From assembly GCF_945957265.1 (NCBI RefSeq), contig NZ_CAMFKO010000010.1:44885-108884 (forward strand): a stretch of DNA of 64,000 bases, given 5' to 3'. Made by a program: the position numbers and the translations under genes. The DNA is from an uncultured Dechloromonas sp. (lineage in GTDB: Bacteria > Pseudomonadota > Gammaproteobacteria > Burkholderiales > Rhodocyclaceae). The notes under the pieces are model-generated. The model was not told where the DNA came from. It saw nothing but the letters and a program-made list of their open reading frames with translations, and did no database searches. The stretch's first letter is position 1; every line of letters begins with the position of its first letter. This document shows positions 37,130 to 49,982 of this stretch, piece after piece.

Positions 37130-37199
37130 GGGCGCGCAACCGACAAGCTAAGGGGTTGAAATTGCGCGGATTATAAGGTTATTGCGCGTTTTCGCGGCG

Positions 37200-37853
37200 T
37201 CAAAAAGGCGGCTCGCTGTGAAAATCCATGCGCTCGCCGGTTGCCGGGTGCATAAAGCCCAGATCCATCGCGTGCAGCAGCAGGCGATCAGCCATTTTTT
37301 CCGCCGGCCCGCCGTACAGATCGTCGCCAAGGATGGGATGCTGCAGGGACATCATGTGCACCCGCAGCTGGTGCGAACGGCCGGTGACCGGTTCGAGCGC
37401 GACGCGGGTCGTCTGCTTTTCGGTATCGCGGCCGAGCACGCGGAAGCGCGTCTGCGACGGCCGGCCCTCGTCGAAATCGACCTTCTGCTTCGGCCGGTTC
37501 GGCCAGTCCACGATCAGCGGCAGGTCCACGCCGCCCTCGTCGTAGGGCAGCAGGCCGGCCAGCACGGCGACGTAGAGCTTGTCCACCTGGCGCTCCTGGA
37601 ACATCTTCGACAGCCGGCGGTGCATGTCGGCGCCGCGGGCGAAGACCAGGATGCCGGAGGTCGACATGTCCAGCCGGTGCACGGTCAGCGCATCCGGGTA
37701 TTCCTGCTGAACCCGGCTGAGCAGGCAGTCGGCCTTGTGTTCGCCGCGGCCGGGTACCGACAGCAGGCCGCAGGGCTTTTCGGCAATGATCAGGAAGTCG
37801 TCGGCAAAAACGACCGGCGAGGCGCCGGGGGGCGGGGGCAGGTAGGCAGTCAT
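37200..37853 (-). CDS. rluA: RluA-type pseudouridine synthase
   Basis: The product is 217 residues from the ATG at 37853. The catalytic aspartate is in [13 protein letters not shown]. The runs [42 protein letters not shown] and [27 protein letters not shown] follow E. coli RluA almost position by position, and the length is the same (219). RluA modifies U746 of 23S rRNA and U32 of some tRNAs. It overlaps the small exported protein gene by 4 bases. Confidence 0.92.
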   Translation of the reverse strand: MTAYLPPPPGASPVVFADDFLIIAEKPCGLLSVPGRGEHKADCLLSRVQQEYPDALTVHRLDMSTSGILVFARGADMHRRLSKMFQERQVDKLYVAVLAGLLPYDEGGVDLPLIVDWPNRPKQKVDFDEGRPSQTRFRVLGRDTEKQTTRVALEPVTGRSHQLRVHMMSLQHPILGDDLYGGPAEKMADRLLLHAMDLGFMHPATGERMDFHSEPPF

Positions 37854-38062
37854 CGGGGATCGAGGCGAATTCGGCAGCGGGCGTCCTTGAAAGCCACCGG
37901 TTCCTGCGTCCATCCTTCGCCCAGGCCGCTCTGGCGGCAGACCCGGCTGCCGTCCAGCTTGCTGACCCACCAATACCACGGAGCCGGCGCGCCGCTGGCG
38001 GCGGCGCTGGCCAGCAGCAGGAGAACGGCGGGGAGAGCGATGGGTAAACGTCTGATCGACAT
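37850..38062 (-). CDS. Small exported protein of unknown function
   Basis: The product is 70 residues from the ATG at 38062 ([28 protein letters not shown], signal peptide). The mature 43 residues contain [27 protein letters not shown] and a second cysteine (DARCRIRL), perhaps forming one disulfide. The track ORF from 38185 runs through the SOS box and is not used. Coupling to rluA and divergence from recA are clear; function is not. Confidence 0.7.
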   Translation of the reverse strand: MSIRRLPIALPAVLLLLASAAASGAPAPWYWWVSKLDGSRVCRQSGLGEGWTQEPVAFKDARCRIRLDPR

Positions 38063-38099
38063 GAAGAATTTTCTTGCCAAGAAAAGGCGGGTCAATGTA

Positions 38100-38115
38100 C
38101 TGTACGTATACACAG
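38100..38115. promoter_or_regulatory. LexA-type SOS box upstream of recA
   Basis: CTGTACGTATACACAG fits the LexA consensus CTGT-N8-ACAG exactly. It lies 128 bases before the recA ATG and 37 bases before the divergent small exported gene, so LexA could affect both directions. Confidence 0.85.
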
Positions 38116-38243
38116 TATCCGACTGGCCGGTAGCGGTGGCGAATATACCGCGTTTGGGCCGGCACGGATGCAGGGTTTCCAGCAATTTCTATTCCATCCT
38201 TGGCCCCTGTGCCATAATCCGCTCAAATTTTCGAGGTCACCCC

Positions 38244-39269
<1,026 letters not shown>

Positions 39270-39274
39270 CCGAC

Positions 39275-39706
39275 ATGCCTGACCTGCGCGTGCGAGCCCT
39301 GCAACTCCTCACCCGGCGCGATTACAGCCGGGCCGAGCTGAAAGGCAAGCTCGCCGCGCATGCCGAATCCGAGGAAGAACTCGACGCCGTGCTCGATACC
39401 CTGCAAAGCGAACGTCTGCTGTCCGATACCCGCTACGCCGCCCAGCGCGTCGTGGCGCGGGCCGGCCGCTATGGCAATGCGCGCCTGAAGCAGGAATTGC
39501 GGCAGAAAGGCGTCGCCGACGACGACATCGCGAACGCCCTGCCGGAAGGCGGCGACGAAACCGAACGCTGCCGCAGCGTCTGGCAGCGCAAGTTCAGGGA
39601 CTTGCCGCACTCGCCGGAAGAACGTGCCAAACAGATGCGTTTCCTGCAATATCGCGGTTTTTCCAGCGAAGCCATCCGTCGCGTCCTGCGCGGAGTCGAG
39701 CAATGA
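39275..39706 (+). CDS. recX: Recombination regulatory protein RecX
   Basis: The product is 143 residues from the ATG at 39275, inside a longer run-on track ORF. It is made of three-helix repeats as in Rec[45 protein letters not shown] and [16 protein letters not shown], then [20 protein letters not shown]. RecX caps and shortens RecA filaments. It is located 5 bases after recA and overlaps lptB by 4 bases. Confidence 0.93.
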   Translation: MPDLRVRALQLLTRRDYSRAELKGKLAAHAESEEELDAVLDTLQSERLLSDTRYAAQRVVARAGRYGNARLKQELRQKGVADDDIANALPEGGDETERCRSVWQRKFRDLPHSPEERAKQMRFLQYRGFSSEAIRRVLRGVEQ

Positions 39707-40437
39707 CCATGTCCGCCGCCAAACTGACCGCCAACAACCTGAAGAAGCGCTACAAGGCGCGGACCGTCGTCGAGGACGTTTCCTTCGAGGTCAAGTCGGG
39801 CGAAGTGGTCGGCCTGCTTGGCCCGAACGGCGCCGGCAAGACCACCTGTTTCTACATGATCGTCGGCCTGGTGGCCGCCGACGGCGGCGAAGTCCATATC
39901 GACGACAACCGCCTGACGCACCAGCCGATGCACAGCCGGGCGCGCCTCGGCCTGTCCTACCTGCCGCAGGAGGCGTCGGTCTTCCGCAAGCTCAATGTCG
40001 AGGAAAACATCCGCGCCGTTCTCGAGCTGCAGAAGCTGCCCGAAGCCGAGCTGAACGACCGTCTCGAAGGCCTGCTCAAGGAACTGCACGTCGACCACGT
40101 GCGCCACGTCAATGCCGCCGCCCTTTCCGGCGGCGAGCGGCGCCGCGTCGAAATCGCCCGGGCGCTGGCGACCAGCCCGCGCTTCATCCTGCTCGACGAA
40201 CCCTTCGCCGGCGTCGATCCGATTGCCGTGCTGGAAATCCAGAAGATCATCCGCTTCCTGAAGGAGCGCGGCATCGGCGTGCTGATCACCGACCACAACG
40301 TGCGCGAAACGCTGGGCATCTGCGATCACGCCTACATCATCAACGCCGGAAATGTACTTGCCGCTGGACGGCCAGCCGAAATCGTGGAGAATGAAAGCGT
40401 GCGCAAGGTTTATCTCGGCGAGCACTTCAAGCTCTGA
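39703..40437 (+). CDS. lptB: LPS export ABC transporter ATP-binding protein LptB
   Basis: The product is 244 residues. Walker A is [18 protein letters not shown], the Q-loop region is [18 protein letters not shown], the signature is [16 protein letters not shown], Walker B is [16 protein letters not shown] and the switch His is in [18 protein letters not shown]; all agree with LptB. With LptFG it drives lipopolysaccharide transport to the outer membrane. It lies directly upstream of rpoN, as in most proteobacteria. lptC and lptA are not in the window. Confidence 0.96.
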   Translation: MTMSAAKLTANNLKKRYKARTVVEDVSFEVKSGEVVGLLGPNGAGKTTCFYMIVGLVAADGGEVHIDDNRLTHQPMHSRARLGLSYLPQEASVFRKLNVEENIRAVLELQKLPEAELNDRLEGLLKELHVDHVRHVNAAALSGGERRRVEIARALATSPRFILLDEPFAGVDPIAVLEIQKIIRFLKERGIGVLITDHNVRETLGICDHAYIINAGNVLAAGRPAEIVENESVRKVYLGEHFKL

Positions 40438-40461
40438 TCGAGTCGCACCAGACCCCAACCG

Positions 40462-41919
40462 ATGAAGCCGGCACTCCAACTCAAACTATCCCAGCACCTG
40501 GCGCTGACGCCGCAACTCCAGCAGTCGATCAAGCTGCTGCAGCTGTCGACCATCGAGATGCAACAGGAAATCGAGCGCTACCTGCTCGAGAATCCCATGC
40601 TGGAGCGCGAAGACGAAGGGCCGGAGTCCTTTGCCAACGCCCAGCAGTTCGATTCCCCGCGCAACGAGGAGTCGCGCAGCGAAAGCAGCGAAGAGCGCGA
40701 GCCGCGCGAGGACCGCGAAGCCGAGCCGCCGAGTTCCCCTTCCGAAGTCGATGACGATCGCTGGGCCTCCGATGCCGGCACCTTCACCGGCGCCGGACGC
40801 GACGAGGACGACGACAGCGACAGCCACGACATCCATGCCGCCAACGTCAGCCTGCGCGAGCATCTCGGCTGGCAGCTCGGGATGACCCAGCTGAACGAGC
40901 GCGACCGCAGCCTGGTCCGCTTCCTGATCGAGGCGCTCGATGACGACGGCTACCTCTCGGCGCCGCTGCTGGAGCTGTGGGAAACCCTGCCGCCGGAATA
41001 CGAAATCGAGCTCGAGGAGCTCGAAATCGCCCTGCGCCACATCCAGAACTTCGATCCGACCGGGATCGGCGCGCGCAACCTGCAGGAATGCCTGAGCCTG
41101 CAACTGAAGGCCTTGCCGGACGAATACGATCGCAACGTGGCGCTGCTCATCGTCGACAAGCACCTGGAGTTGCTGGCCGCCCGCGATTTCGCCAAGCTGC
41201 GCCGCGTCACCGGCTACGACGACGAAGACCTGAAGGCCGCCCAATCGCTGATCACCAGCCTGAATCCGCGCCCGGCGGCCGGCTACGCCCAGCACGAAGC
41301 CCGCTACATCACGCCGGACGTGATCGTGAAGAAGCTCAAGGGCAAGTGGACGGCCTACATCAATCCGGACGCCTATCCCCGCCTGCGCATCAACCGCCTG
41401 TATGCCGAGATTCTCGCCAAGCAGCGGCGCGGCAACGGCAACATGTCCACCCAGTTGCAGGAAGCCCGCTGGCTGATCAAGAACGTCCAGCAGCGCTTCG
41501 ACACCATCCATCGCGTCACCCAGGCCATCGTCGACCGCCAGCGCCAGTTCTTCGAGCACGGCGAAGTCGCCATGCGGCCGCTGGTCCTGCGCGAAATCGC
41601 CGACATCCTCGGCCTGCACGAATCGACCGTGTCGCGCGTGACCAGCCAGAAATACATGGCCACGCCGCGCGGCATTTTCGAACTGAAATACTTCTTCGGC
41701 AGCCATGTCGCCACCGACACCGGTGGGGCTTGTTCTGCCACGGCCATCCGCGCCCTGATCAAGCAACTGATCGGAGCCGAGGACGGCAAGAAGCCCTTGT
41801 CGGATAGTCAATTATCCGAAATACTAGGCCAGCAGGGAATCGTAGTTGCCCGACGTACGGTAGCCAAATACCGCGAGTCGCTCAACATCCCCCCGGTCAA
41901 TTTACGTAAGACCCTGTAG
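40462..41919 (+). CDS. rpoN: RNA polymerase sigma-54 factor
   Basis: The product is 485 residues. Region I is at the N-terminus (MKPALQLKLSQHLALTPQLQQSIKLLQLST), followed by an acidic, variable region II (DEGPESF...DEDDDSDSHD). The core-binding region III is next, then a helix-turn-helix (EIADILGLHESTVSRVTSQKYMATPRG) and the RpoN box ARRTVAKYRESLNIPP. It directs polymerase to -24/-12 promoters with enhancer-binding proteins. It lies 24 bases after lptB. Confidence 0.97.
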   Translation: MKPALQLKLSQHLALTPQLQQSIKLLQLSTIEMQQEIERYLLENPMLEREDEGPESFANAQQFDSPRNEESRSESSEEREPREDREAEPPSSPSEVDDDRWASDAGTFTGAGRDEDDDSDSHDIHAANVSLREHLGWQLGMTQLNERDRSLVRFLIEALDDDGYLSAPLLELWETLPPEYEIELEELEIALRHIQNFDPTGIGARNLQECLSLQLKALPDEYDRNVALLIVDKHLELLAARDFAKLRRVTGYDDEDLKAAQSLITSLNPRPAAGYAQHEARYITPDVIVKKLKGKWTAYINPDAYPRLRINRLYAEILAKQRRGNGNMSTQLQEARWLIKNVQQRFDTIHRVTQAIVDRQRQFFEHGEVAMRPLVLREIADILGLHESTVSRVTSQKYMATPRGIFELKYFFGSHVATDTGGACSATAIRALIKQLIGAEDGKKPLSDSQLSEILGQQGIVVARRTVAKYRESLNIPPVNLRKTL

Positions 41920-41934
41920 AGAGAGGAGAAAAAA

Positions 41935-42261
41935 GTGAATCTGCAGATCAGTGGTCATCACATCGAAGTTACCCCCGCCCTGCGCGAATACGTGGAAAAC
42001 AAGCTGGATCCCGTGATCCGTCACTTCGACAAAGTGAGCGGCGTCAACGTGGTGCTGTCGGTCGAAAAGCTGAAGCAGAAGGCCGAAGTCACCGTTCACG
42101 TCCCGGGCAAGGACATGCATGTCGAAGAGTCCGGCGACGACCTCTATGCCGCCATCGATTCGATGTTCGACAAGCTGGATCGTCAGGTCCAGAAGCACAA
42201 GCAAAAGGTCCAGGATCACCATCGCGGTGAAAAGCCCGGGCTGCATGCCGCCGCTGAATAA
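41935..42261 (+). CDS. hpf: Ribosome hibernation-promoting factor
   Basis: The product is 108 residues from the GTG at 41935, preceded by GAGAGGAGAAAA. The S30AE/HPF sequence is MNLQISGHHIEVTPALREYVENKLDPVIRHFDKV, KAEVTVHVPGKDMHVEESGDDLYAAIDSMFDKLDRQVQKHKQK. It is the short form, which binds the 30S subunit and promotes 100S dimers. It is the conserved neighbour of rpoN and is followed by an intrinsic terminator. Confidence 0.95.
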   Translation: MNLQISGHHIEVTPALREYVENKLDPVIRHFDKVSGVNVVLSVEKLKQKAEVTVHVPGKDMHVEESGDDLYAAIDSMFDKLDRQVQKHKQKVQDHHRGEKPGLHAAAE

Positions 42262-42270
42262 GCGCCCCAT

Positions 42271-42300
42271 GGCCGCAGCGCAAGCTGCGGCCTTGTTTTA
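42271..42300 (+). terminator. Rho-independent terminator after hpf
   Basis: GGCCGCAGC-GCAA-GCTGCGGCC is a perfect 9-base stem followed by TTGTTTTA. It separates rpoN-hpf from ptsN-hprK, so the latter pair needs read-through or its own promoter. Confidence 0.85.
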
Positions 42301-42309
42301 TCCGCTCCT

Positions 42310-42756
42310 ATGAACCCTCTCAACAATCTACTGAGCGTCGACCAGGTGCTGCTGAATCTCGAAGCCAGCAGCAAGAAACGCGTTTTCGAACAAGCCGGCA
42401 TCCTGTTCGAGACCCGCCTGGGCCTGGCCCGCTCGACCATTTTCGACAGCCTGTTTGCCCGCGAAAAACTCGGTTCCACCGGTTTGGGCCAAGGCGTCGC
42501 CATTCCCCACGGCCGCATCAAGGGCCTGAAGCAGGCTGCCGGCGCGTTCATGCGCCTGACGACGCCGGTGCCGTTCGACTCCCCGGATGGCCGGCCGGTC
42601 GACCTGTTGTTTGTCCTGCTCGTGCCCGAGCAGGCCACGGAACAACACCTCCAGATCCTGTCGGAGCTTGCCCAGCGCTTTTCGGACCGGGCTTTCCGGG
42701 AAAAGCTCCAGGCCGCCGGCGACCCGAACGCAGTGCTCGCGCTATTCCAGTCCTGA
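42310..42756 (+). CDS. ptsN: PTS IIA-like nitrogen-regulatory protein PtsN
   Basis: The product is 148 residues of the PTS EIIA type 2 family. The phospho-accepting histidine is in GLGQGVAIPHGRIKGLKQAAG, and PDGRPVDLLFVLLVPEQATEQHLQILSELAQRF follows the family. Part of the nitrogen PTS with PtsP and NPr, it regulates potassium and nitrogen metabolism in related bacteria. It lies 9 bases upstream of hprK, a typical betaproteobacterial pair. Confidence 0.93.
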   Translation: MNPLNNLLSVDQVLLNLEASSKKRVFEQAGILFETRLGLARSTIFDSLFAREKLGSTGLGQGVAIPHGRIKGLKQAAGAFMRLTTPVPFDSPDGRPVDLLFVLLVPEQATEQHLQILSELAQRFSDRAFREKLQAAGDPNAVLALFQS

Positions 42757-42765
42757 GTTCCCGTC

Positions 42766-43701
42766 GTGCGTCACGTCAGCCTGGTTCAGCTTTATGAGGA
42801 TAATCGGGAAAAGCTGCTGCTGAACTGGCATATCGGCCAGAACGCGGACCGCCGCATCGAGATCAAGGGCTCCAACAGCTACGGGGCCGATCTGGTCGGC
42901 CATATCAACATCATCCACCCCGAGCGCCTGCAGGTACTCGGCCTGGCCGAGTACGACTGGGCGATGCGCATTGGCGAGCGGCGCTTCGGCGCGATGTTCG
43001 TCGACCTGCTCAGCGCCCAGCCGCCGGCCGTCATCGTCGCGGACGGCTTGACGCCGCCGGCCCAGGTTGTGGAAACCTGTACCCAGACCGGTACTCCGCT
43101 GATCAATTCGCCCAAGCCCTGCTCGGCGATCATCGATCTGCTGCGCATCTATCTGTCGGCCCGCCTCGCCGATACCGTCAGCCTGCACGGCGTCTTCATG
43201 GACGTTTTGGGGATGGGCGTGCTGATTACCGGCGATTCGGGCGTCGGCAAGTCCGAATTGGCGCTCGAGCTGATTTCCCGCGGGCATGGCCTCGTTGCCG
43301 ACGACGTGGTCGAAATGGCGCGGATCGCGCCGACCACCATCGAAGGCCGCTGTCCCGGCATGCTGCGCGACTTCCTCGAGGTGCGCGGGCTCGGCCTGCT
43401 CAACATCCGGACCATCTTTGGCGAAACGGCCTCGCGCCGGAAGATGAAGCTGAAGCTGATCGTCCATCTGCAGAAAACCGCCGCCGCCGCCGATGCGCCC
43501 CGCCTTCCCCTCGATGCCCAGACCCAGGAAGTGCTGGGGGTCCCGGTGCGCAAGGTGGTCATTCCCGTCGCCGCCGGGCGCAACCTGGCGGTCCTGCTCG
43601 AAGCGGCGGTACGCAACACCATCCTGCAATTGCGCGGTATCGACAGCCTGCAGGATTTCATGGATCGCCAGCAGCGCATGATGCTTGACGATGACGCATG
43701 A
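42766..43701 (+). CDS. hprK: HPr kinase/phosphorylase
   Basis: The product is 311 residues from the GTG at 42766. It has an N-terminal MurF-like domain, then the P-loop TGDSGVGKSELALELISRGHGLVADD, and the HprK signature EVRGLGLLNIRTIFGE. A bifunctional enzyme that phosphorylates or dephosphorylates the serine of HPr. In Gram-negatives it belongs to an incomplete regulatory PTS with PtsN. Confidence 0.95.
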   Translation: MRHVSLVQLYEDNREKLLLNWHIGQNADRRIEIKGSNSYGADLVGHINIIHPERLQVLGLAEYDWAMRIGERRFGAMFVDLLSAQPPAVIVADGLTPPAQVVETCTQTGTPLINSPKPCSAIIDLLRIYLSARLADTVSLHGVFMDVLGMGVLITGDSGVGKSELALELISRGHGLVADDVVEMARIAPTTIEGRCPGMLRDFLEVRGLGLLNIRTIFGETASRRKMKLKLIVHLQKTAAAADAPRLPLDAQTQEVLGVPVRKVVIPVAAGRNLAVLLEAAVRNTILQLRGIDSLQDFMDRQQRMMLDDDA

Positions 43702-43750
43702 ATCGCTGATAGTACGTCGGCGTTTTTGCACACTACGAGGGACATCCACC

Positions 43751-44008
43751 ATGAAAAAACTGATCGCTCTGCTGCTCGTCGCGTTTTCCGCCAATGCCGT
43801 TTATGCCGCTGACGATTGCGCCGCCCGCGCAGCCGAAAAGAAGCTGGCCGGTGCTGCCAAGAACAGTTTCATGAAGAAGTGCCAGGCCGATGCCGGCGCT
43901 CCCGCCGAAAACGCCGAATGCGCCATGAAGGCCAAGGAAAAGAAGCTGGCTGGCGCGGCCAAGAACAGTTTCATGAAGAAATGCTCGGCTGACGCCGCCG
44001 CGAAGTAA
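43751..44008 (+). CDS. PsiF-repeat small exported protein
   Basis: The product is 85 residues from the ATG at 43751 (signal peptide MKKLIALLLVAFSANAVYA). The mature protein has two nearly identical PsiF-type units, CAARAAEKKLAGAAKNSFMKKC and CAMKAKEKKLAGAAKNSFMKKC, each with a cysteine pair. In E. coli psiF is phosphate-starvation induced, but no Pho box was recognised here. It probably resides in the periplasm; function unknown. Confidence 0.85.
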   Translation: MKKLIALLLVAFSANAVYAADDCAARAAEKKLAGAAKNSFMKKCQADAGAPAENAECAMKAKEKKLAGAAKNSFMKKCSADAAAK

Positions 44009-44036
44009 TCCCGACCGGGGGAGAACGATTGAACGT

Positions 44037-44056
44037 CGGCCGCCTTCGGGCGGCCG
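44037..44056. terminator. Bidirectional hairpin terminator between convergent genes
   Basis: CGGCCGCC-TTCG-GGCGGCCG is a perfect 8-base stem with a stable TTCG loop, between the psiF-like stop and the cyclase-FHA stop. The following T tract is poor (ATTGTCGTTT), so strength is uncertain. Confidence 0.6.
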
Positions 44057-44064
44057 ATTGTCGT

Positions 44065-44961
44065 TTACAGGTGTTCGAAGTCGGCGAGGTCCGACTGCGG
44101 GTCGTTGGCGGAGCTGCCGAAGCCGAACTTGCCCTTGCCCTCGAGCTGCATCTCGTTGCGCCGGACCATGATCTCCTGGCGCCCGGAGAGGGTAACGAAG
44201 GTGCCGTTGGTGCTGGTATCGACCAGGTAGAAGCCGTCGTTGCGGCGTTCGACGCGGGCGTGCTGGCGGGAGGCCTTGCGGTCGTCGATGGTTAGTTTGC
44301 AGCCGAGGTCGCGACCGATCGTGAGCACCGGGGTTTTTTCATCGACCAGAAAAGCCTTGCCGCGATAACGGATGCACAGGCGTTCGACCGGCAGGCGGCT
44401 CAGTTCGCCGAAAGTCGAGTGGGGCGACGAGGTGCCCTGATAGCTGGGCCAGTGCACCTGGAACAGCGACAATTCGTTGCCGCCCTCGGCAACGGTGCCC
44501 AGCTTGGGCATGGGGTCGACGGTGATGATGCCGGGTTGCGGCAACTCGCCGACCAGGTCGGAGCTGCACAGGATCTGGTCGCGTCGGGCAATGCCGGCGA
44601 TGCGCGCCGCCGTGCTGACGGCCGAGCCGCTCAGCTTGTCCTCGCTTTCGGCCACGACGCCGCAATGGAGGCCGATGCGGATGGTCAGCTTGAGGCCGGA
44701 GACGGGGGGTAGGTCGGCAATGCGTTGTTGCATGTCGATTGCCGCCTGGCAGGCTTCCTCGGCCGTGGCGAAGGAGGCCAGCAATTCGTCGCCGACGATC
44801 TGGACCGTTTTCCCCTTGTAGCCGTCGATGGAGCGCTTCATGCGCTTCAGGCAGCGCTCGACGGCATGCATGGCTTCGCGGTCGCCCAGCTTTTCGAAAA
44901 GCGCGGTACTGCCGGAAACGTCGGCGAACATGACCGTCAATCTGCGTTGCGTGGCGCTCAT
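44065..44961 (-). CDS. Class III nucleotide cyclase-like domain fused to FHA domain
   Basis: The product is 298 residues. The N-terminal cyclase homology domain has the metal-binding MFADVSGSTALFEKLG and IVGDELLASFATAEEA. The usual transition-state asparagine (VNxAaR) is replaced by serine in GSAVSTAARIAG, while the arginine is kept. From about residue 195 an FHA domain follows (TIGRDLGCKLTIDDRKASRQHARVERR, DTSTNGTFV), which binds phosphothreonine. It could tie phosphorylation to cyclic nucleotide signalling, or be a non-catalytic sensor. Confidence 0.88.
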   Translation of the reverse strand: MSATQRRLTVMFADVSGSTALFEKLGDREAMHAVERCLKRMKRSIDGYKGKTVQIVGDELLASFATAEEACQAAIDMQQRIADLPPVSGLKLTIRIGLHCGVVAESEDKLSGSAVSTAARIAGIARRDQILCSSDLVGELPQPGIITVDPMPKLGTVAEGGNELSLFQVHWPSYQGTSSPHSTFGELSRLPVERLCIRYRGKAFLVDEKTPVLTIGRDLGCKLTIDDRKASRQHARVERRNDGFYLVDTSTNGTFVTLSGRQEIMVRRNEMQLEGKGKFGFGSSANDPQSDLADFEHL

Positions 44962-45031
44962 CGGCTAGTCAGGACCAAAAGTGGAAAAATTATCGAAGCC
45001 CCATTATATGCTGCCATGCCCTCATTATGCA

Positions 45032-45895
45032 TTATGCCTTTAGGCTTATCGGGATGGTTCCGCTGACCGAAAATTCGGGGCTGTCGAAGGCGATATCGCC
45101 CTCGTCGACCGGGGTGTCGAGCGTCAGGCCGTGGAAGTCGAAGAGGTCCAGGTCGGCCAGGTGCGACGGCACGACATTCTGCATGGCGGTGAGCACCGAC
45201 TCGGTCCGTCCCGGGTAGCGCTTGTCCCAATCCTGCATCATCTCGCGGATCTTCTGGCGCTGCAGGTTGTCCTGGGAGCCGCACAGGTTGCAGGGAATGA
45301 TCGGGAATTCCATGCCCCGGGCGAACTTGGCGATGTCCGATTCGGCGCAGTAGGCGAGCGGGCGAATGACGATGTGCGCCTTGTCGTCGGTGACCAGCTT
45401 GGGCGGCATGGCCTTGATCTTGCCGCCGAACAGCAGGTTCAGGAACAGCGTGTGCACCATGTCATCGCGGTGGTGGCCGAGGGCGATCTTGTTGGCCCCC
45501 AGCTCCTTCGCGGTGCGGTAGATGATGCCGCGGCGCAGGCGGGAGCACAGCGAACAGGTGGTCTTGCCCTCGGGAATCTTGTCCTTGACGATGGAGTAGG
45601 TATCGGACTCGATGATGTGATGCTCGATGCCGATCGACTTGAAGTAGTTGGGCAGGACATCGGCCGGAAACCCGGGCTGTTTCTGGTCGAGGTTCATCGC
45701 GATCAGGCGGAACTTGACCGGGGCGCGCTGCTGCAGGGCCATCAGCATGGCGAGCAGGGTGTAGGAGTCCTTGCCGCCGGATACGCAGACGAGCACGGTG
45801 TCGCCATCCTCGATCATGTTGTAGTCGATGATGGCCTTGCCGGTGCGGCCTTCGAGAAATTTGCGGAGTTTTTGCAGGGTGTTGGAGCTGTTCAT
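45032..45895 (-). CDS. ttcA: tRNA 2-thiocytidine(32) synthetase TtcA
   Basis: The product is 287 residues from the ATG at 45895. The PP-loop is [13 protein letters not shown]. The two CxxC pairs that hold the iron-sulfur cluster are [12 protein letters not shown] and [11 protein letters not shown], and [26 protein letters not shown] is characteristic. It thiolates C32 in a set of tRNAs. A TATAAT lies on its downstream side and serves the cyclase gene, not this one. It runs in the same direction as the hybrid kinase upstream, 92 bases apart. Confidence 0.95.
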   Translation of the reverse strand: MNSSNTLQKLRKFLEGRTGKAIIDYNMIEDGDTVLVCVSGGKDSYTLLAMLMALQQRAPVKFRLIAMNLDQKQPGFPADVLPNYFKSIGIEHHIIESDTYSIVKDKIPEGKTTCSLCSRLRRGIIYRTAKELGANKIALGHHRDDMVHTLFLNLLFGGKIKAMPPKLVTDDKAHIVIRPLAYCAESDIAKFARGMEFPIIPCNLCGSQDNLQRQKIREMMQDWDKRYPGRTESVLTAMQNVVPSHLADLDLFDFHGLTLDTPVDEGDIAFDSPEFSVSGTIPISLKA

Positions 45896-45987
45896 GGTGG
45901 CTGGCGGTGTAAACCGACTCGCGAGTGCGAAAAGCCGCAAGTTTACCCTCTGCCTTGGCGGTCGGACAGAGAATTTTCGATGTTTAA

Positions 45988-48738
<2,751 letters not shown>

Positions 48739-48749
48739 GTCGAATCAGC

Positions 48750-49892
48750 TCAGGTTTCACCGAGACAGGTGATGGTCATCGTCTGATTGTGCAATTTGCA
48801 GGAAGATCCCGGGGTGAAGGGGCTGATCTCGCCATAGGAATAGAATCCGGTCAGCGTCGCCTTGTTGCTGAACACGTCGCCCACCGCCTCGACCTCCTCG
48901 TCGACCCGGCTGCCCATGACCAGCTTGCGGCCGACGCAGCTGACCAGGATGGCGAGCGTCTCCCCGGCCGACCGGAACATGCCGGCGGCTGCCTCGGCGG
49001 CCGCTTCGGCGCCATTCACCAGCTTGTCGGTGCTGGCGTGCATCAGGCGGAGATAGCCGTTGGCATCGATCTCGCCGGCCAGGATCAGGCTGCCCAGGCT
49101 TTCATCGACGCCGAGAATGGTGCGGATCAGGCCGATGGCGTTGTGGTCGTCGCCGAGCATCGCGAACGGAAACAGCAGGCCCGAGGCCGGCAGGCTGCGG
49201 GCATGGTCGCCGAGATAGCGCTTGTAGATTTCCAGCGCCGGCTCGCCATCGAGTTCGTACAGGATATTGCCTTCGCTGCGCGTCACCTTGCGTGCCGGCC
49301 CGAAAGGCTCCCAGCCGCCGAAGGAGCCATGCCCGAAGCGCAGGCCGTCGCCGCACAGGCCGACGGCCACCACGGCGTTGTTGCTGACACCGTCCCGGCC
49401 GAGCGTGAAGGTTTCCCTGAACGCGCCGCCATCGCCGGCCAGGCCGCCGGTGATGGGAACGGCGATGCCGATGATGCTGGAGATGCCGTCGACCAGGGCG
49501 CTGCCGTTGATCCGCACGCCCGGGCCGAAAACGAGGACGGCCTTGAGGTCGGGGGCCTGGATTTGCCGGCCGATTCGTTCGCCGGCGGCAAACGAATCGT
49601 CCATGCCGTTCAGTGTCGTACTGGCCGGTTTCAGGCCAACCTTGTCGAAATCGATGGCCGTGATGCAGCAGGTGCCGTCGTCGACCCCGGCGGCCGAAAT
49701 CTCGCCGGCGGTGGAGCAGCCGAGCAAGGCGGTGCCCGGCGGCAGTTCGTTCAGGGCCTGGCGGAAGGCGGGATGGGTAAAATGATCGATGGCGCCGAAG
49801 ACCAGCAGCAGATCGAGCGGACGACCGGCCAGGACAGCAAGGGCGCGGCCAAGCTCGCTGGGCTGGCGGCTGATGACTTGAGTGATCTGCAC
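48750..49892 (-). CDS. FIST domain sensor protein
   Basis: The product is 380 residues from the GTG at 49892. The FIST_N region has LLGCSTAGEISAAGV and VFGPGVRINGSALVDGISSIIGIAVPITGGLAGDG, and FIST_C has PASGLLFPFAMLGDDHNAIGLIRTI and ILVSCVGRKLVMGSRVDEEVEAV, GFYSYGEISPF. FIST proteins are cytoplasmic ligand sensors, perhaps for amino acids, often next to kinases. It lies 11 bases before the hybrid kinase in the same orientation. Confidence 0.92.
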   Translation of the reverse strand: MQITQVISRQPSELGRALAVLAGRPLDLLLVFGAIDHFTHPAFRQALNELPPGTALLGCSTAGEISAAGVDDGTCCITAIDFDKVGLKPASTTLNGMDDSFAAGERIGRQIQAPDLKAVLVFGPGVRINGSALVDGISSIIGIAVPITGGLAGDGGAFRETFTLGRDGVSNNAVVAVGLCGDGLRFGHGSFGGWEPFGPARKVTRSEGNILYELDGEPALEIYKRYLGDHARSLPASGLLFPFAMLGDDHNAIGLIRTILGVDESLGSLILAGEIDANGYLRLMHASTDKLVNGAEAAAEAAAGMFRSAGETLAILVSCVGRKLVMGSRVDEEVEAVGDVFSNKATLTGFYSYGEISPFTPGSSCKLHNQTMTITCLGET

Positions 49893-49982
49893 GGGTGCTC
49901 TCCCCTGTATGATCTGGCTACAAAAATAACATACGGCGCTCGCCTTGCGCTGATCTTAAAATCGATATTTTTTTCATTTGCG

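Noticed and set aside
37170-37175. TATAAT upstream of the symporter gene
   Set aside because: A perfect -10 but no recognisable -35 at 16-18 bases, so not listed as a promoter.
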